Source of the DNA: Mesostigma viride
Taxonomy: Eukaryota > Streptophyta > Mesostigmatophyceae > Mesostigmatales > Mesostigmataceae
NCBI GenBank assembly: GCA_009746045.1
Contig: RPFO01000229.1
Coordinates: 120,001-184,000 of the forward strand
Direction of reading: 5' to 3'
Length of the DNA stretch: 64,000 nucleotides
In this document: one piece after another, positions 11,001 through 23,007 of the stretch
Numbering within the stretch: position 1 is the first letter of the stretch
Layout: each line of letters begins with the position of its first letter
Notes under the pieces: model-generated
Seen by the model: the letters and a program-made list of their open reading frames with translations, nothing else
Told to the model about the DNA's origin: nothing
The model's database searches: none
Program-made: the position numbers and the translations under genes

Positions 11001-11960
11001 CCGGGTTGGTGCAATGCTGAAGAGGTTAGGTTCCGCATCTTAAGCGTGGAGTGTGGCGGCGCTGCTCCAGACAACGGGGCCTTTGGGGGACTAAGGATTT
11101 ATGGAGGACTCGCTAATTTTGGCAGTGGGCTGCTTCTGTCGCCCGGGGCCTTGCACAAGTCAACAGTAAAGTGTAGACTCGTTTGAGTCGAAAGTGGTTG
11201 TGAAGTGAAGAATGTGTGGGATGTGGGGGTGGGTACATGTGCGGCGAGTTGCCAGGGCACGCAGCAGGGCTGCCGAGGCAGGTGCCGCCCCCGTATCATT
11301 TTTGTTTGTTGTTTTCTTGGCCGTTTTCCCCCCAGGCTGTGGTAACCTCCTTTGGGGAGGTTGCGGTGGGACGGGGGCGTTGTTTTCTGCACGGCAGGCG
11401 CAGCGGCCTGCCTTATTGCAGCGCACGTAATTTTACTATTTACAGCCCAGAGATTACCAAGGCATGTACCCTGTACATATCGCCCGCTCCTACGTTGCTC
11501 TTTCCTGCTCGGCAGAGAGCAGGCGAGTTTGGAGTTCTTCGGACCCCTCCACTGGTCATTAGTTGCGCCGACCAGGAAGCTGTCAATGCGGCACTTTTGT
11601 GTACATTTCTACGTGTAAGACTATGCTTTAATCTTGCCATCATCCAGCATTGGAACTTCGTGCATGCGGACTTCCCGTTTGCCGCTGAGTGGTTGGATGC
11701 TCCTCATGAGGCTGGCTTGGGGGGCTTGGAGGAGGGGTTTAGAGTGGGGATGGTCTGCATCCCCGTAGCCTGGGTAAGTCTGCTCTGCTACCTCGACACG
11801 TGGTAACATGCGGTTAACCATTAGGGTGTTTACTGTGTACCAGCTGTTTCAAAGAGGCCAGTGCTGTTGGTTGCTGATCCTATACAGACTCGACTGTTTT
11901 GATTGTTGGCTGGCCACCTATAGTGCTTCTTTATAGTGGTCACATCAGTATATTGGTATG
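8076..11960. other. Intergenic region, no gene recognised
   Basis: G-rich sequence with many short imperfect tandem duplications: a 25-bp unit at 8884-8962, a ggatgctccaagc unit near 9375-9412, a ttacctggtggc unit near 9758-9835, and a gagcagctt unit near 9920-9985. Open frames here are short, lack recognisable domains and occur on both strands. I see no gene. Confidence 0.55.
8884..8962 (+). repeat. 25-bp tandem repeat, three copies
   Basis: gtagttctgcccggggtgct recurs at 8886, 8911 and 8936, nearly identical. Simple tandem duplication in the intergenic region. Confidence 0.9.
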
Positions 11961-11966
11961 ACTACC

Positions 11967-12200
11967 ATTAACTATATCAAGGAGACAACCAGCGCAGGCC
12001 AGAAATCGGGAGAGTCCAGACCATGGTAGCTCGAGCCTGCCGTTATCTTGTCCGCGTGTTTGAGTCGTTCAGGATTATGAATATGAATGGTACGTGATGG
12101 AAATGTGTAGCCTTGTGCATTGAAATTATGGCTGGCTTACGTGTAGAGCGACTAGATGACCTAGACGGTGGGTATCATTAACTATATCAAGGAGACAACC
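11967..12200 (+). mobile_element. R1 repeat family, copy 1 (Helitron-like candidate)
   Basis: Starts at 11977 with TCAAGGAGACAACC preceded by A, then a body shared with copies at 20491-20908, 30700-31005, 31630-31816 (-) and 61115-61221 (-). The body includes ccatggtagctcgagcctgc and gactagatgacctagacgg. The same 24-bp sequence (attaactatatcaagg then agacaacc) occurs at both edges, 11967-11990 and 12177-12200. No protein is encoded. An A|TC start suggests a Helitron-type end, but this is inference. Confidence 0.55.
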
Positions 12201-12242
12201 ATATATCTCTCCATTGTTACAACCATGTTTTTAAAGGTACAT

Positions 12243-12650
12243 TATTAATTAATTAATTGATTAATTAATTAAACTCGTGATCCCGTTGGGGAGCAAGTAA
12301 GTAAGTGCGTGAACATGCATGTGCACTTAAGGTATGCCACGGAGTACCTGATATAAGGTACTTTCCTACGCGGATACTGCACCGGCCGCAAAGGCAAGTG
12401 GCGTGACTCATTCGCCCAGGTCTGGAGTCGCAGATAGCAACTCCGGGTCATCCGGAGTATCCAAGACGACTGTACGCTCGGCCATGATGGATGACATGTG
12501 TGCATGCTAAACCCCGATAGCCTAGGAGAATATCAAAGCTTCTCCCGGAGCCTAGCTGTGGGGCTTTAGGGGTACACGGCCCAGGGTTCATGCACCCACA
12601 ACCCATTGGGAAGTCTCGATGGATGGACGGATGGGTGCACACATTCCTAC
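12243..12650 (-). mobile_element. Short retroelement fragment with hairpin-tail 3' end
   Basis: On the - strand the sequence ends in gctccccaacgggatcacga followed by a (TTAA)n-type tail (12243-12275). This is the same 3' hairpin and tail seen on the ORF1 elements and LINE in this window. The body carries no recognisable ORF, so this is a 5'-truncated or SINE-like copy. The 5' boundary is approximate. Confidence 0.6.
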
Positions 12651-12810
12651 CGGCGGTCTATTCTATCTATTCTATGTAGATGCCTCTAGATTCTAGTACT
12701 ACGTTATCTCACGCCGCACACACCCCGCCAGCCTCTAGCTCCCCAACCCCCTGCCGACATCGTGGGTCCCCGGCGCCCCTTGCTGGTTCAACGCCGGCAC
12801 CACTCGCTGC

Positions 12811-14187
12811 ACATTAAAATTAAATTAATTTAAATTATAGCATGACTCCGTTGGGAGATCATGTAGCACGTATTCCCTTGCCGGATGGATGGAGGTGGGC
12901 GAAGCCGCGAAACCGATCTAAGCTAACTAAGCTAATATCTAGAAAACCCTAACTACTCTAATCAACAAAGCGCCCCTTCCTTTTAGGGGGAGGGCGCTTG
13001 CCCACAGGGGCCGGCGTGTGAGCCTGGACAATCGTCTTCCATGCACTCTTCTTGTTCTGCATAGCAGTCCAAGCAAGAGAGAGGGAGTGAATGGCCGAAT
13101 GCGGTGTTCAAACGAAGCTAGCTGGGACCACTAGGTCGGCCAGCAACTGCTGTGGATAGGTCATGGCAGCCCGTTTACCCATCTTTCTAGGAATGTCCTT
13201 ATTGGGGCCAGCAGGCCAGGTCAGGATATGCCGCCCAGGTTGGCCAAGCCGCTGGGGGCCGGCCAGACCGAGGTCGGTGTCTACGACTCTACGTACCTGA
13301 CTGGTGCGAGCAAGATGTCCTACGAATGCTATCCTACGCTGCCTAATCTCGTCCGAAATGCGAGGCATACCCTGATACAAAGACCCTAAAGACCTATGTG
13401 TGGAAAACCCTACGTTCAGGGCCTGTCGGAGCATCCTGGTAACCGTGCCATTCAGCCGTGTGGCCAGCGTGTCCGTGAGCGTACGTCCATGCCTCGGCAC
13501 CATAGGTACGTGAGCACCGTGAGGACCAGCTAGGACCTTGAAGAGCTTTCGCTTGCGGTGCTCGCCCAGGTCCTTCGAGCGCCAGTAGGTTTTGAGCGAA
13601 CGAGTGCCTAGCCCAAGCCAGGCCGATGCGAATGTCCACATCGTCAGCGGTGTCGGGGAGCATGCATGCTCCCCAGCAGTTTTAAGCGATCACGGAACGG
13701 GACCTCCGTCCCGTCTAGCAGCCGCGGCAGCGGCGGGCGACTGGTAGCCCCAATCACCATCGCCTCGGTTTTGACACTAATCTCCAACACCACCGCCCGT
13801 GCCTCCAAGCCCAGACAGTCCAGCCAGGTCTAAATGTGCTCGGGGCGCTCGATGATGGTGGTATCATCCGCATAAATCAGGTCAGACAGGCGGTAGCCAG
13901 GGCCGCCGCCGCCATACTCGTAGTCGTTAAGGATGTCCAAGCCCATGCACCGGGCTCGAACCCCTTAAGAGCAGTAAAGCGTGCACGTGCCTGCCGCGCA
14001 TGACGTGATCCACGACAATAATGAACAGGTATGGGGACAGGACACTTGTAACCTTCGGCCACACCCCGTGGTGAAGGGGCCGGAATGGTGGGGTGGTGCC
14101 CTCCGCAGTCCGCACTACTGCCTGTGAGCCGAGGTCATACTGCAGCCGGCGAATGGCAGCAATAAACGCTGGAGGCACGCAGCGCAT
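12811..14187 (-). pseudogene. LINE reverse-transcriptase (ORF2) 3' fragment
   Basis: Read on the - strand. RT motifs are visible: SPYLFIIVVD (about 14020-14060) and, in another frame, LIYADDTTII with YADD at 13863-13874. A C-terminal region follows (13108-13641) with RRIAFVGHLAR and a Trp-rich end typical of LINE ORF2. Frameshifts and stops break it and it is 5'-truncated, so it is dead. It ends in a 3'UTR with the hairpin tctcccaacggagtcatg and a T/A tail at 12813-12840. This is the only RT-bearing copy of the hairpin family here with visible RT motifs, so relatives of it are the likely mobilising enzyme. Confidence 0.8.
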
Positions 14188-14465
14188 AATTAATTATTAA
14201 ACACGTGCTCCCCAAGGGGGACCCCTTGGGGAGTCACTGAGCACCGAAATGCTTTTAATCCCTGTGTGTGCACAATGAGGAGAAAGGGCAGAGACCCCCA
14301 GTCTTCTTCATTCATGCCTAGCTAAGGCATGCCACAGCTGCATTCGGGCACGCTAGCTAAACGGACACGCCAACGATCCGGCAATCTGTGGGTGCAATAA
14401 GACCCATGTGAGCATGGCATAATATTGAAGGAGCGTGGGCAAGTAAACTGATCGAAGCCAGGACG
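14188..14465 (-). mobile_element. Family A retroelement 3' end, inverted
   Basis: The - strand reads cttgcccacgctcc ... ttaatcc, then a hairpin region and acacgtgctcc next to a short TTAA tail at 14188-14196. It matches the 3' end of the + strand family A element at 18430-18690. The hairpin here is enlarged (arms ctccccaa and ttggggag) but still pairs. Confidence 0.7.
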
Positions 14466-14499
14466 TGGCACTGATGGCTGTACAAGGACTACGCAGCGC

Positions 14500-16660
14500 A
14501 TAGCTACCGCCTACCTACAATGCCCACACCCCGTTCCCGGGGGAAATGCCCCCCCGCGGGCCAACGAGCTGGTCCACTACTGCCGCCTATACGGCATTGA
14601 TGGCTCAGTGTTCAAGAGCACCGGCGCTACTTTGAGGGCCCTGGAAGATTGCGCCGAAATAGTCCAGTTCTTAGCACAGGAACGCAAGCTCCTTGAACCG
14701 GCCCGGTGCATGGGCCCATCCCCGACGAGAACCTGGAGAGGTTCCGTCGCCCGGCCAGTGGACAACCATCGCCTCGCTATCCTGTGCAGCGCTTCTTCCA
14801 GCTAATAAGTGAAGACGACCTCACCGCTAAGCTCCGCATGCAACCCAGCGGCAGCCTGCGCAGCCGGCCGGGCTCAGGGCTGCCACATCGGCTCCCTCCA
14901 TCTGCAAGCTAGATGACATCCGACCAGTGCTGGCCGAGGAGCACGCGACCTGGCCGTTGGCCGAGAAGCTGACCTAGCGCTGAACACCACGCTCAACACA
15001 GTGGAGGCCCAGGTCTCCAATGGGGAAACCGGCAAGGTCGTCCACAAGCTCCAACCTCAGTTCACGGCGCTGCAGACCGCAGCGCAGGCATCTGAGTGAG
15101 GCGCATGCTGCACTTGTCTCAGTCACCTAAATCAGGTGGAGGGCAACTGCGGCCTGCTCGTAAATCAGGTGGAGGGCAACTGCTGGCTAGAAGCCATCAC
15201 CGCCTAAACCGATGTCCTGGCCGCCCAGGTCCCGGCGGCCCGGCCGGCGAATGGCGATTGCAGCGCAGGTCTAGACGGCCTCCATTGCAGCCCAGCCCAC
15301 CCGGCCGGCCGGCAGATGACAGCCTCTCGGGCCGCACTCCTACGCGGACCTGCTGCGGTCAGCGACCGCCTCGACCACTGACGCCATCGCTACAATTTAA
15401 CTCCAGGAGCTAGCTAAATTGAAGACCTTCGTCAGGCAAAACGACGGGAGGCCGCACCGACCGCGCTCGCCGCGAGTGCCGAGTGGTGCTGCATCGTTTC
15501 CCCCAGAAGCCAGGTGAGACGTTAACCACCCTTGCCGACGAGCTCAAGGACCAGCTTCTTATATACCCTCACGGCCTGGTAGGTGAGGTGGAACGTACTG
15601 CGTGGGTGCCACCGCCCTCCCCACTCACGGGACAAGGCGGCTCCGGCCCCACCTAGCTGTCCTGCTCACCTTCCCTTCCGTCCCCGGAGGACAAGCAGCG
15701 GTTAATTCCTTTCTCGTCGCAAGAGGTTGCACGACCTCACCTGGACGCTGGACGACGACCTGACCCCCGCCTCAGCATGGCAGCAGCTCGACGCGATCGA
15801 CCTGTGGCCGGAATACCTCCGCCACAAGCAGGACCGGCCCCCAGAAGCCCAAGGTGTACTGGAGGGGCCGCGGCCGGGGACCTGATGATCAACCACAAGA
15901 TGTCGACGCCCCCTGCGGGCTAGAATAGCCCTAGCTTGTAATCATTGGTAGTCATAGCCGCCATGGCAGCCATGCCTAGAATGTTTGCCTAGCCTTGCCA
16001 CCACACAGGTAGTCACGTGCACCGCTAACGCACGGTACACAACCAGCCATAGCCTTAGCTTTAGCCATTGTACGTACAGCCACCAGCCATGCTACGTCCA
16101 TCGCAAGCGGTTGCACGACCTCACCTGGACGCTGGATGACGACCTGACCCCGGCCGCTCAGCAGCAGCAGCGACGCGACCTGTGGCCTGAATACCTCCGC
16201 CACAAGCAGGCCCCCCAGAAGCCCATGCAAGGTGTACGTACTGGAGGGGTGGGCACCTGATGATCAACCACAAGATGTAGACGCCCCCAGCGGGCTAGAA
16301 TAGCCAGGCTAGCTAGCTAGCTTGTCAATCATTGGTAGTCACTGCCGCCATGGCAGCCATGCCTAGAATGTTTGCCGAGCCGTGCCACCATACCTAGTAG
16401 TCACGTGCACAACCAGTGACTGGCCGTAGCCTTAGCTTATAGCCCTTGTACAGCCATGCTACGTCAGGACTGGCTATGATCAGTTTACTTGCCCACGCTC
16501 CTTGTTATGATATGCTCACACGGGTCTTCTTGCACCCACAGACCTTGCATGTCGGATCGTCTACAGTATTATATCCGGTTGCTGCATGCTGTGGCACTGA
16601 TGCCTCTACTGAGCTGGCACGAAGGAGAAAGGGGGTCTCAGCCCTTTCTTCCTGTTGTGG
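14500..16660 (+). mobile_element. Decayed ORF1 element, family A
   Basis: Broken reading frames parallel the family A ORF1 at 16884-18260: a segment near 14623-14700 (cacaggaacgcaagctcctt), coiled-coil pieces, the RRM-like region near 15480-15560, and the CTD near 15715-15900. The CTD plus 3'UTR is duplicated: about 15715-16060 recurs at 16100-16420. A reverse-orientation ORF1 scrap follows at 16668-16705. Non-functional. Confidence 0.65.
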
Positions 16661-16716
16661 AAGGAACCGCTAGCTGCTTGTCCTCAGGGGAGGGGAAGGT
16701 GAGCAGGACCATTAAA

Positions 16717-18690
16717 ATGGCTGACGGCGGTATGGCTGACGGCGGAGCTCAGATCTTTTGCGTCTGAGCCCCAAATTCGGTCAGACCACTTGCATTCGAT
16801 GCGCTTTATTCAGACGTACACGCCAGTATAATCGGTTACGGCTGAAACGCAGTATTGACAAAGTTATCACGTGACAAGCAGCTATGACGACCCCAAAAGC
16901 AAAACGGGGTCTGGAAAAGGAGCTTACCGGCTCCCAGCCCAACCCGCTCGCCATCGTTCTTGCCCAGCCGCCTGGGCACGCCAACCCACCGCCAGCAAAC
17001 CCATCGCCAAGCGCCTCGCCTGAATCCAAGAAACCATGCCACGACCGCCACAAATGGAGCCTATTCTTGCCCGGCGACAGCAGGTTCTCCCTCCTCGAGT
17101 GGCAGAACCTGTCGCCACAGGAAGTCGTCGAGGTCCTCCAGTTCCTCACACAGGAACGGAAGCTCTTCGTGCCGCAGAAGGGGGGGCGGCTATCGACTAC
17201 CGCAACACGTCCTGGCTCTACACTTATGAAGAACCACGCCAACGCCTGTTTATCTTGACCAGCTACTACCAGCGCAGCCTCGCCGACATCCACAGAGCGC
17301 TCAAAGCCCCCGCCCCCGCGCACAGCCGCCAGCCCCTTCGGCTCCCTCCCTCTGCAAGGATGACATCCGCGCAGTGCTGGAGGAGCACGTGACCTGGCCG
17401 CTGGCCGAGAAGCTGACATCGCTGAACACGACGCTCAACACGGTGGAGGCCCGGGTCTCCAATGTGGAAACCAAGGTCGTCCACAAGCTCCAGCCCCAGT
17501 TCACGACGCTGCACACCGCGGCGCAAGCTTCGGAAACGCATGCTGCACTTGTCTCTCGCCTTAACCAGGTGGAGGGCAAGTGCGGCGTGCTCATGAAGAA
17601 GCTTGAGGCCATCACCGCCCACACCGAGGCCCTGGCCACACAGGTCCCCAAGATAGCGGAGCAGACGGCCACCATCATGCCTCCCAGCCACCCCGGCAGG
17701 ATGCTGGTGACCTCCCGCCGCTCTCCTACGCGGACCTGCTGCGGTCAGCGACCGCCTCCACCACCGACGCCATCGCCACGAAGCTCCAGGAGCTGGAGGA
17801 CCACCGCCAGGCCCAGCAACGGGAGGTCACCGACCGCGCTCGCCGCGAGTGCCGCGTGGTGCTACGTCGCTTCCCCCAGAAGCCAGGTGAGACGTCAACC
17901 TCTCTTGCTGACGAGCTCAAGAACCAGCTTCTTACCCTCATGGGCCTGGTAGGTGAGGTAGAACTGCGTGGGTGCCACCGCCTTCCCCACTCATGGGACA
18001 AGGCGGCTCCCCCACCAGTCCTGCTCACCTTCCCCTCCCCTGAGGATAAGCAGCGGTTCCTCTCTCGTCGCAAGAGGTTGCACGACCTCACCTGGACGCT
18101 GGATGACGACCTGACCCCCGCTCAGCAACAGCAGCCGGACGCGACCTGTGGCCGGAATACCGGCCTCCGCCATAAGCAGGACCCCCAGAAGCCCAAGGTG
18201 TACTGGAGGGGCGGGGACCTGATGATCAACCACAAGATGTGGACGCCCCCAGCGGGCTAGAATAGCAATAGCCCTAGCAATTGTAACCATTGGAGTCACT
18301 GCCGCTAAGGCAGCCATGCCTAGAATGTTCGCCTAGCTGTGCCAACATACCTAGTCACGTGCCGCCAACGCACGGTACACAACCAGCCATAGCCTTAGCC
18401 TAGTCCTAGCACAGCCATGCTACGCCCGTGCTATGGTCAGATTACTTGCCCACGCTATACTTGTTATGCCCCGCTTACATGGGTCTTATTGCACCCACAG
18501 TTTGCCGGATCGTTAGCCTGTCCTTTTAGCTAGCCGCGCCCGATTGCAGCTGTGGCATGCCTTTGGCATGAAGGAGACTGGGGGTCTCTGCCCTTTCTCC
18601 TGTAGTGCACACACAGGGATTAAAAGCACTTCAGTGCTCCGTGACTCCCCAACGGGAGCACGTGTTTAATTAATTAATTAATTAATTCCT
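16717..18690 (+). mobile_element. ORF1 element, family A, near full length
   Basis: A 5' leader (atggctgacggcggagctca ... ) resembles the leader of family B at 48000. A broken ORF1 (16884-18260), a 3'UTR and the terminal hairpin (gactccccaacgggagcac) with a TTAA tail (18665-18690) follow. No reverse transcriptase is present. Probably moved in trans. Confidence 0.75.
16884..18260 (+). pseudogene. L1-ORF1-like protein, family A, frameshifted
   Basis: Successive frames give an N-terminal Pro/Ser region, a predicted coiled coil (LTSLNTTLNTVEARVSNVET and following), then an RRM-like block (RRECRVVLRRFPQKPGETST) with the HRLP motif. The C-terminal block has RRKRLHDLTWTLDDDLTPAQ and ends YWRGGDLMINHKMWTPPAG-stop. 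The layout coiled coil, RRM, CTD matches the RNA-binding chaperone ORF1p of L1-type elements. At least two frameshifts break it. Confidence 0.75.
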
Positions 18691-18785
18691 GTTGTGCACA
18701 TACAGGGATTAAAAGCACACAGGTGCTCCGTGACTCCCCAACGGGAGCACGAGTATTTAATTATAATTGTGGTTGTCTCCTTGAT
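18690..18785 (+). mobile_element. Second, solitary family A 3' end
   Basis: Immediately after the TTAA tail of the preceding element the last ~75 bases of family A recur (cacatacagggattaaaagc ... gactccccaacgggagcacg) with their own tail. It is followed by a - strand TCAAGGAGACAACC motif at 18771-18784. This is either a tandem 3'-end duplication or a second, extremely truncated insertion into the tail. Confidence 0.7.
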
Positions 18786-19003
18786 AATTAATTAGTTAAT
18801 TTGAGGGCCCCGCTCAGCGTGTCACCCTTGCCCTCCAGTGGCAACTGCTGCACATTGATGGAAAACGCTGTATTTGTTGCATAAACTCAGTATCTTGAGC
18901 TCCAAACATCATTTCAACCTGAAACTTGGAATGAAGGTAGGCAGTAGGCCCAGCTCCATGCCCATAACCTGAATTCGCAAAAAATCAAGGAGACAATGGT
19001 CAG

Positions 19004-20490
19004 GGCATGGGCCTTAACGGTGAGATCGAGCTGGCCGCCCACCGCCTTCCCCGCGCGCGGGGTAAGGCAGGGCCGCCCCCGCTCCTTCTCACCTTTAAGA
19101 CCCCGGCGGACAAGATTTCTTTTCTCAGACGCCGCAAGCGGCTCGAGAAGACTCTCTTCACCCTTGATGACGACTTGACCCTGGCGCAGCAACAACGGCG
19201 ACGGGAGCTATGGCCGACCTACCTCCAGCTCCGGCAGACCAAGGCGGGGCAGCCGGTGTACTGGAAGGGGGCGGCCATCTACGTCGGCCACAAGCCCTGG
19301 CAGGCGACCCCCCCCCCCCCGCGGCCCCAGCGACTCTAGACGCCCCAGCTTAGGGGAATACAGCAGTAGTAGTGCAGAATAGATAGACCGTGGCCATGTG
19401 TACATGTACGCCTCCTAGAGGCACTATCCCAGCTAAGCCCCGCGCTTTATTTTAATCATGTACATGTGTGCCTATGATGTGCCACACTCCAGACGATGCC
19501 TAGCCTTATTTAGTAATGTTGTGCCCATGCAGGGAGTAACTCTCTGCTGAGATGCCATGCCCTAGCTTATTGTATAGCCATGCTGATCTTCCCCCCCATG
19601 ACAGGCTCCCCCTTCGCTGGGCATAGCTTGAAGATCATGGGGATGCAAGTGCCCTGGTGCACCTAGAGCAAGGGTCCTTTACATTCCCACCCTTGCAGGA
19701 AGTAGCTTAGAATGTATGATAGGCCATATGCCCCTTCTCTGGGCTATTGAATTGAATTGTAACATAACTCCGTTGGGAGTATATGTAGCACATAGCCCTT
19801 AATTGAGAGGGGGCATATGGCCTATCATACATCCTAAGCTACTTCCTGCAAGGGTGGGGATGTAAAGGACCCTTGCTCTAGGTGCACCAGGGCACTTGCA
19901 TCCCCATGATCTTCAAGCTATGCCCAGCGAAGGGGGAGCCTGTCATGGGGGGGAAGATCAGCATAGCTATACAAAAGCTAGGGCATGGCGTCTCAGCAGA
20001 GAGTTACAGCTCCCTGCATGGGCACAACATAACTAAATAAAGCTAGGCATCATCTGGAGTGTGGCTCATCATAGGCACACATGTACATGATTAAATAAAG
20101 CGCATGGCTTAGCTGGGATAGTGCCTCTAGGAGGCGTACATGTACATGGCCACGGTCTATCTATGCTACACTACTACTGCTGTATTCCCCTAAGCTGGGG
20201 CGTCTGGGGTCGCTGGGGCCGCGGGGGTCGCCTGCCAGGGCTTGTGGCCGACGTAGATGGGGCGCCCCCTTCCAGTACACCGGCTGCCCCGCCTTGGTCT
20301 GCCGGAGCTGGAGGTAGGTCGGCCATAGCTCCCGTCGCCGTTGTTGCTGCGCCAAGGTCAAGTCGTCATCAAGGGTGAAGAGAGTCTTCTCGAGCCGCTT
20401 GCGGCGTCTGAGAAAAGAACTCTCTGGGCTATGTGCTACATATACTCCCAACGGAGTTATGTTCCTAATTAATTAATTAATTAATTAATT
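19004..20490 (+). mobile_element. ORF1 element, family B, 5'-truncated, with 9-bp target duplication
   Basis: Starts inside ORF1; the C-terminal ~100 codons are present (VAHRLP-type RRM end, RRKRLEKTLFTLDDDLTLAQ, YWKGAAIYVGHKPW). It has a 3'UTR, the terminal hairpin ctcccaacggag (20442-20453) and a TTAA tail to 20490. Flanked by aatggtcag at 18995-19003 and 20491-20499. Removing it rejoins an R1 repeat start (tcaaggagacaa) to its body. A second, inverted copy (19748-20420) is inserted near its 3' end. Confidence 0.85.
19748..20420 (-). mobile_element. Nested ORF1 element, family B, with 12-bp target duplication
   Basis: A - strand copy truncated in the ORF1 CTD, running through the 3'UTR to the hairpin (actccgttgggagt on +) and an ATTGA-type tail at 19748-19760. 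Flanked by tctctgggctat at 19736-19747 and 20421-20432. That string is part of the host element's own 3'UTR, so order of insertion is clear. Together the two make a ~700-bp inverted repeat. Confidence 0.9.
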
Positions 20491-20908
20491 AATGGTCAGC
20501 GCAGGCCAGAAATCGGGAGAATCCGGACCATGGTAGCTCGAGCCTGCCGTTATCTTGTCCGCGTGTTCGAGTCGTTCAGGATTGTGAATATGAATGGTAC
20601 GTGATGGAAATGTGCACGTAGCCTTGTGCATTGAAATTATGGCTGGCTTACGAGTAGAGCGACTAGATGACCTAGACGGTGGGGCCGGCCAGAAACAGTT
20701 TGCTTGATCAGTGCGTGTGTTTCGAGCCTAACTGGCCGGGAATGTCTAGTGGTGAGCACCATTGCTGCGATCGCTCTCCCACCATTTACGAGGAAAATAC
20801 CCGCAAATGGAAAACCACTGAAAAGGTCTAGCTAGTCAGTCATTACGTGAGCCATGCCATGATTCCAAACGTCCAAGAACTGCACACGGTGCAAAGGCAA
20901 AAATCCGG
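20491..20908 (+). mobile_element. R1 repeat family, copy 2
   Basis: Body of R1 from gcgcaggccagaaatcggga to a small hairpin tgcacacggtgca and the end aaaatccgg, after which it diverges from the copy at 30700-31005. Its first bases (tcaaggagacaa at 18985-18996) were separated from the body by the insertion at 19004-20490. Confidence 0.7.
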
Positions 20909-21256
20909 CACTTTCAAATAAGCGGCGGGAACCAAAAATGTGCTATATATATGCCTAGCTCCGTCGCTCAGTCGTTGGCGGAAAGCTGCCGGCTCCTGCC
21001 CCTTTTGGCAACGGCAGCGCCTGACCCCCTGGACCCCAGCAGCCCTTTGCCCTTCGTCACCGCCATCCAGGAGGCCTATGCTGAGATCCAGGAGGCCTGT
21101 TCTCCCGTCCGTGCCGCTCAGGCGGTACAGCGCCGCCTCCCTCGCGGCACTCCGGCCTCGGTCGCCTCCGTTCAATCTCCCGCCGCATTCCCTGCTCGCG
21201 TCATCGATAAACACCGGAAAACCTACGCGGGTATTCTGCACACGGCTGATTGGATT

Positions 21257-23007
21257 CAGAGTGAGATCGTACGTTATACGCGTTATACGGTCACGGTGGA
21301 GTATAATGTATAATACGGTATAATGCGGTATAATACGGTATTATACGTTTTCGTACTGACACACTCAGAATACTCTGATTTTACACATTTTAAGACACCC
21401 ACCATCAATCCACATGTTTTTAACACTGTTTTGGACATAATCCAAGGTTGCCCTACCCTCGGCTATACTCTATACGGTGGATATTGTGGACACGATCGAT
21501 GTATTGCATGTAATACTGAGAATGTAAACGTGCGCATGCATAATTGTGTGTATGTGTATATATGTGGCTTTATATTGGTTATGTTTACTTGGGTGCCTTC
21601 ACTTTGATGCAAGTAATTATATATTTTAATATATATATATGTGGCTGTGCATGCACGCAAATACTACAGTAGTATACAATTAATGCATGTAGTATGTTTG
21701 CATGGTGCGATGCTATGTGAATATACTGAGCTGCATGTGACTACAGGTGTGTGACTCGTGGTGTGCATTAATTAATTAATTAACTGAATTAATTAATTAA
21801 TATTAATTAATCTCGTGTCCCCGTTGGGGAACCACGGAGGCTAAACAGGTGGGGATGTGATAAGTAACTCACATATTCTCACCTTCCATACAACAACCTT
21901 GTTTTCCAGCAGGCTGAAGAGCATGACAGGCGTCTATGAGCTCGCCAGCTCCTTGCAACGGTGATGCCGCTCCCAGGCAGCTAGGGTCCTTGACTACGCA
22001 ATATAGAATGTCTACCGTGTGAAAACCTCCATACAGGAAGCGTAGCAAAGCCAGATAACTGCCCGATCAATTCTGGGTAGCTTTAGGAAGCATGGCATAC
22101 GCAGCGTAAGGAAAACCATTGAAAGCTGCGGAAAATCTGATAGCACAACTGCAACAAGTGGAGAACAAAATAGCAAGAAAAACCCAGAAACGGCGCAAAA
22201 AGTTTCATGCCAGGTTCATTAAGAGCGCAAACAGACTGGGCGGTGACATGCGGCAAATCAACGTACCACGGCCGGCATTATTTCCTACCCAGGCGCGCAA
22301 GAAAAGCCAGCCAGCCATGGATGGATTAACCGCGGATCGCGCAGGCCTGAACGAAATCATTTTAGAAATGACAGGAAATGGCCGCAGATCGAAGATGCTT
22401 AGGTTATTTTCATGGTGTCCGTTACTAAACGGCTCTTGCTGCATCAAAATAACCCACGAATGTCGAGTTCTACCGTCGCAGGCACACATGCTAGATTATT
22501 CATCGCGGCCAAATTGACGTTGGATGAGACCCCCGTGCAAATCTGTACCAACAAAGGCAGCGAATTTGCAAATAGTGCAGATCTTGCTATGAAACATCAT
22601 AATAGAACATCACTTTTAACCATCGGCTTAATTTTTTCGCCTGTCGCCCGCCGGATTAGCCATATTTTAACGGAACGCACGTCGCCATGGCCACCTCCGC
22701 ACGGTGCGCGCACTGTGCACCACAATGTCAAAATAAGATCGCGTCGAATTGTGAAAGTTCAGACGGGTCAGTACTTATAGTAGAGATACGAAATCTGTGG
22801 CTTCAAATCGTTGCCCTGTCGTTCTGGCATCCTAGCCGCGCAAAACGTAAAAAAAACGCGGAAAACACGGCATCATACGGTATAATACGGTATTATACGT
22901 CATTATACGCTAAAACGTATTATAACGTATGAATCATACGCTCAAAGCCAGCGTATTACGTATTATACCGTATTATACCGTATTATACGGCGTATGATCT
23001 CACTCTG
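21257..23007. mobile_element. hAT-like non-autonomous DNA element
   Basis: Inverted ends CAGAGTGAGATC (21257 onward; reverse complement ending at 23007) and an exact 8-bp target duplication attggatt at 21249-21256 and 23008-23015. Both subterminal zones are full of ATACGG/CCGTAT and tataatacgg repeats in both orientations. A Lys/Arg-rich frame at 22119-22517 has no recognised domain, and no transposase is visible. Length, duplication size and CAGAG ends fit hAT. Confidence 0.85.
21771..21840 (-). repeat. TTAA tail and hairpin 3' end inside the hAT-like element
   Basis: On the - strand gttccccaacggggacacga is followed by a TTAA-type tail (21771-21816). It is another member of the hairpin-tail 3' end family. 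How far the element extends beyond about 22000 is unclear. Confidence 0.6.
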
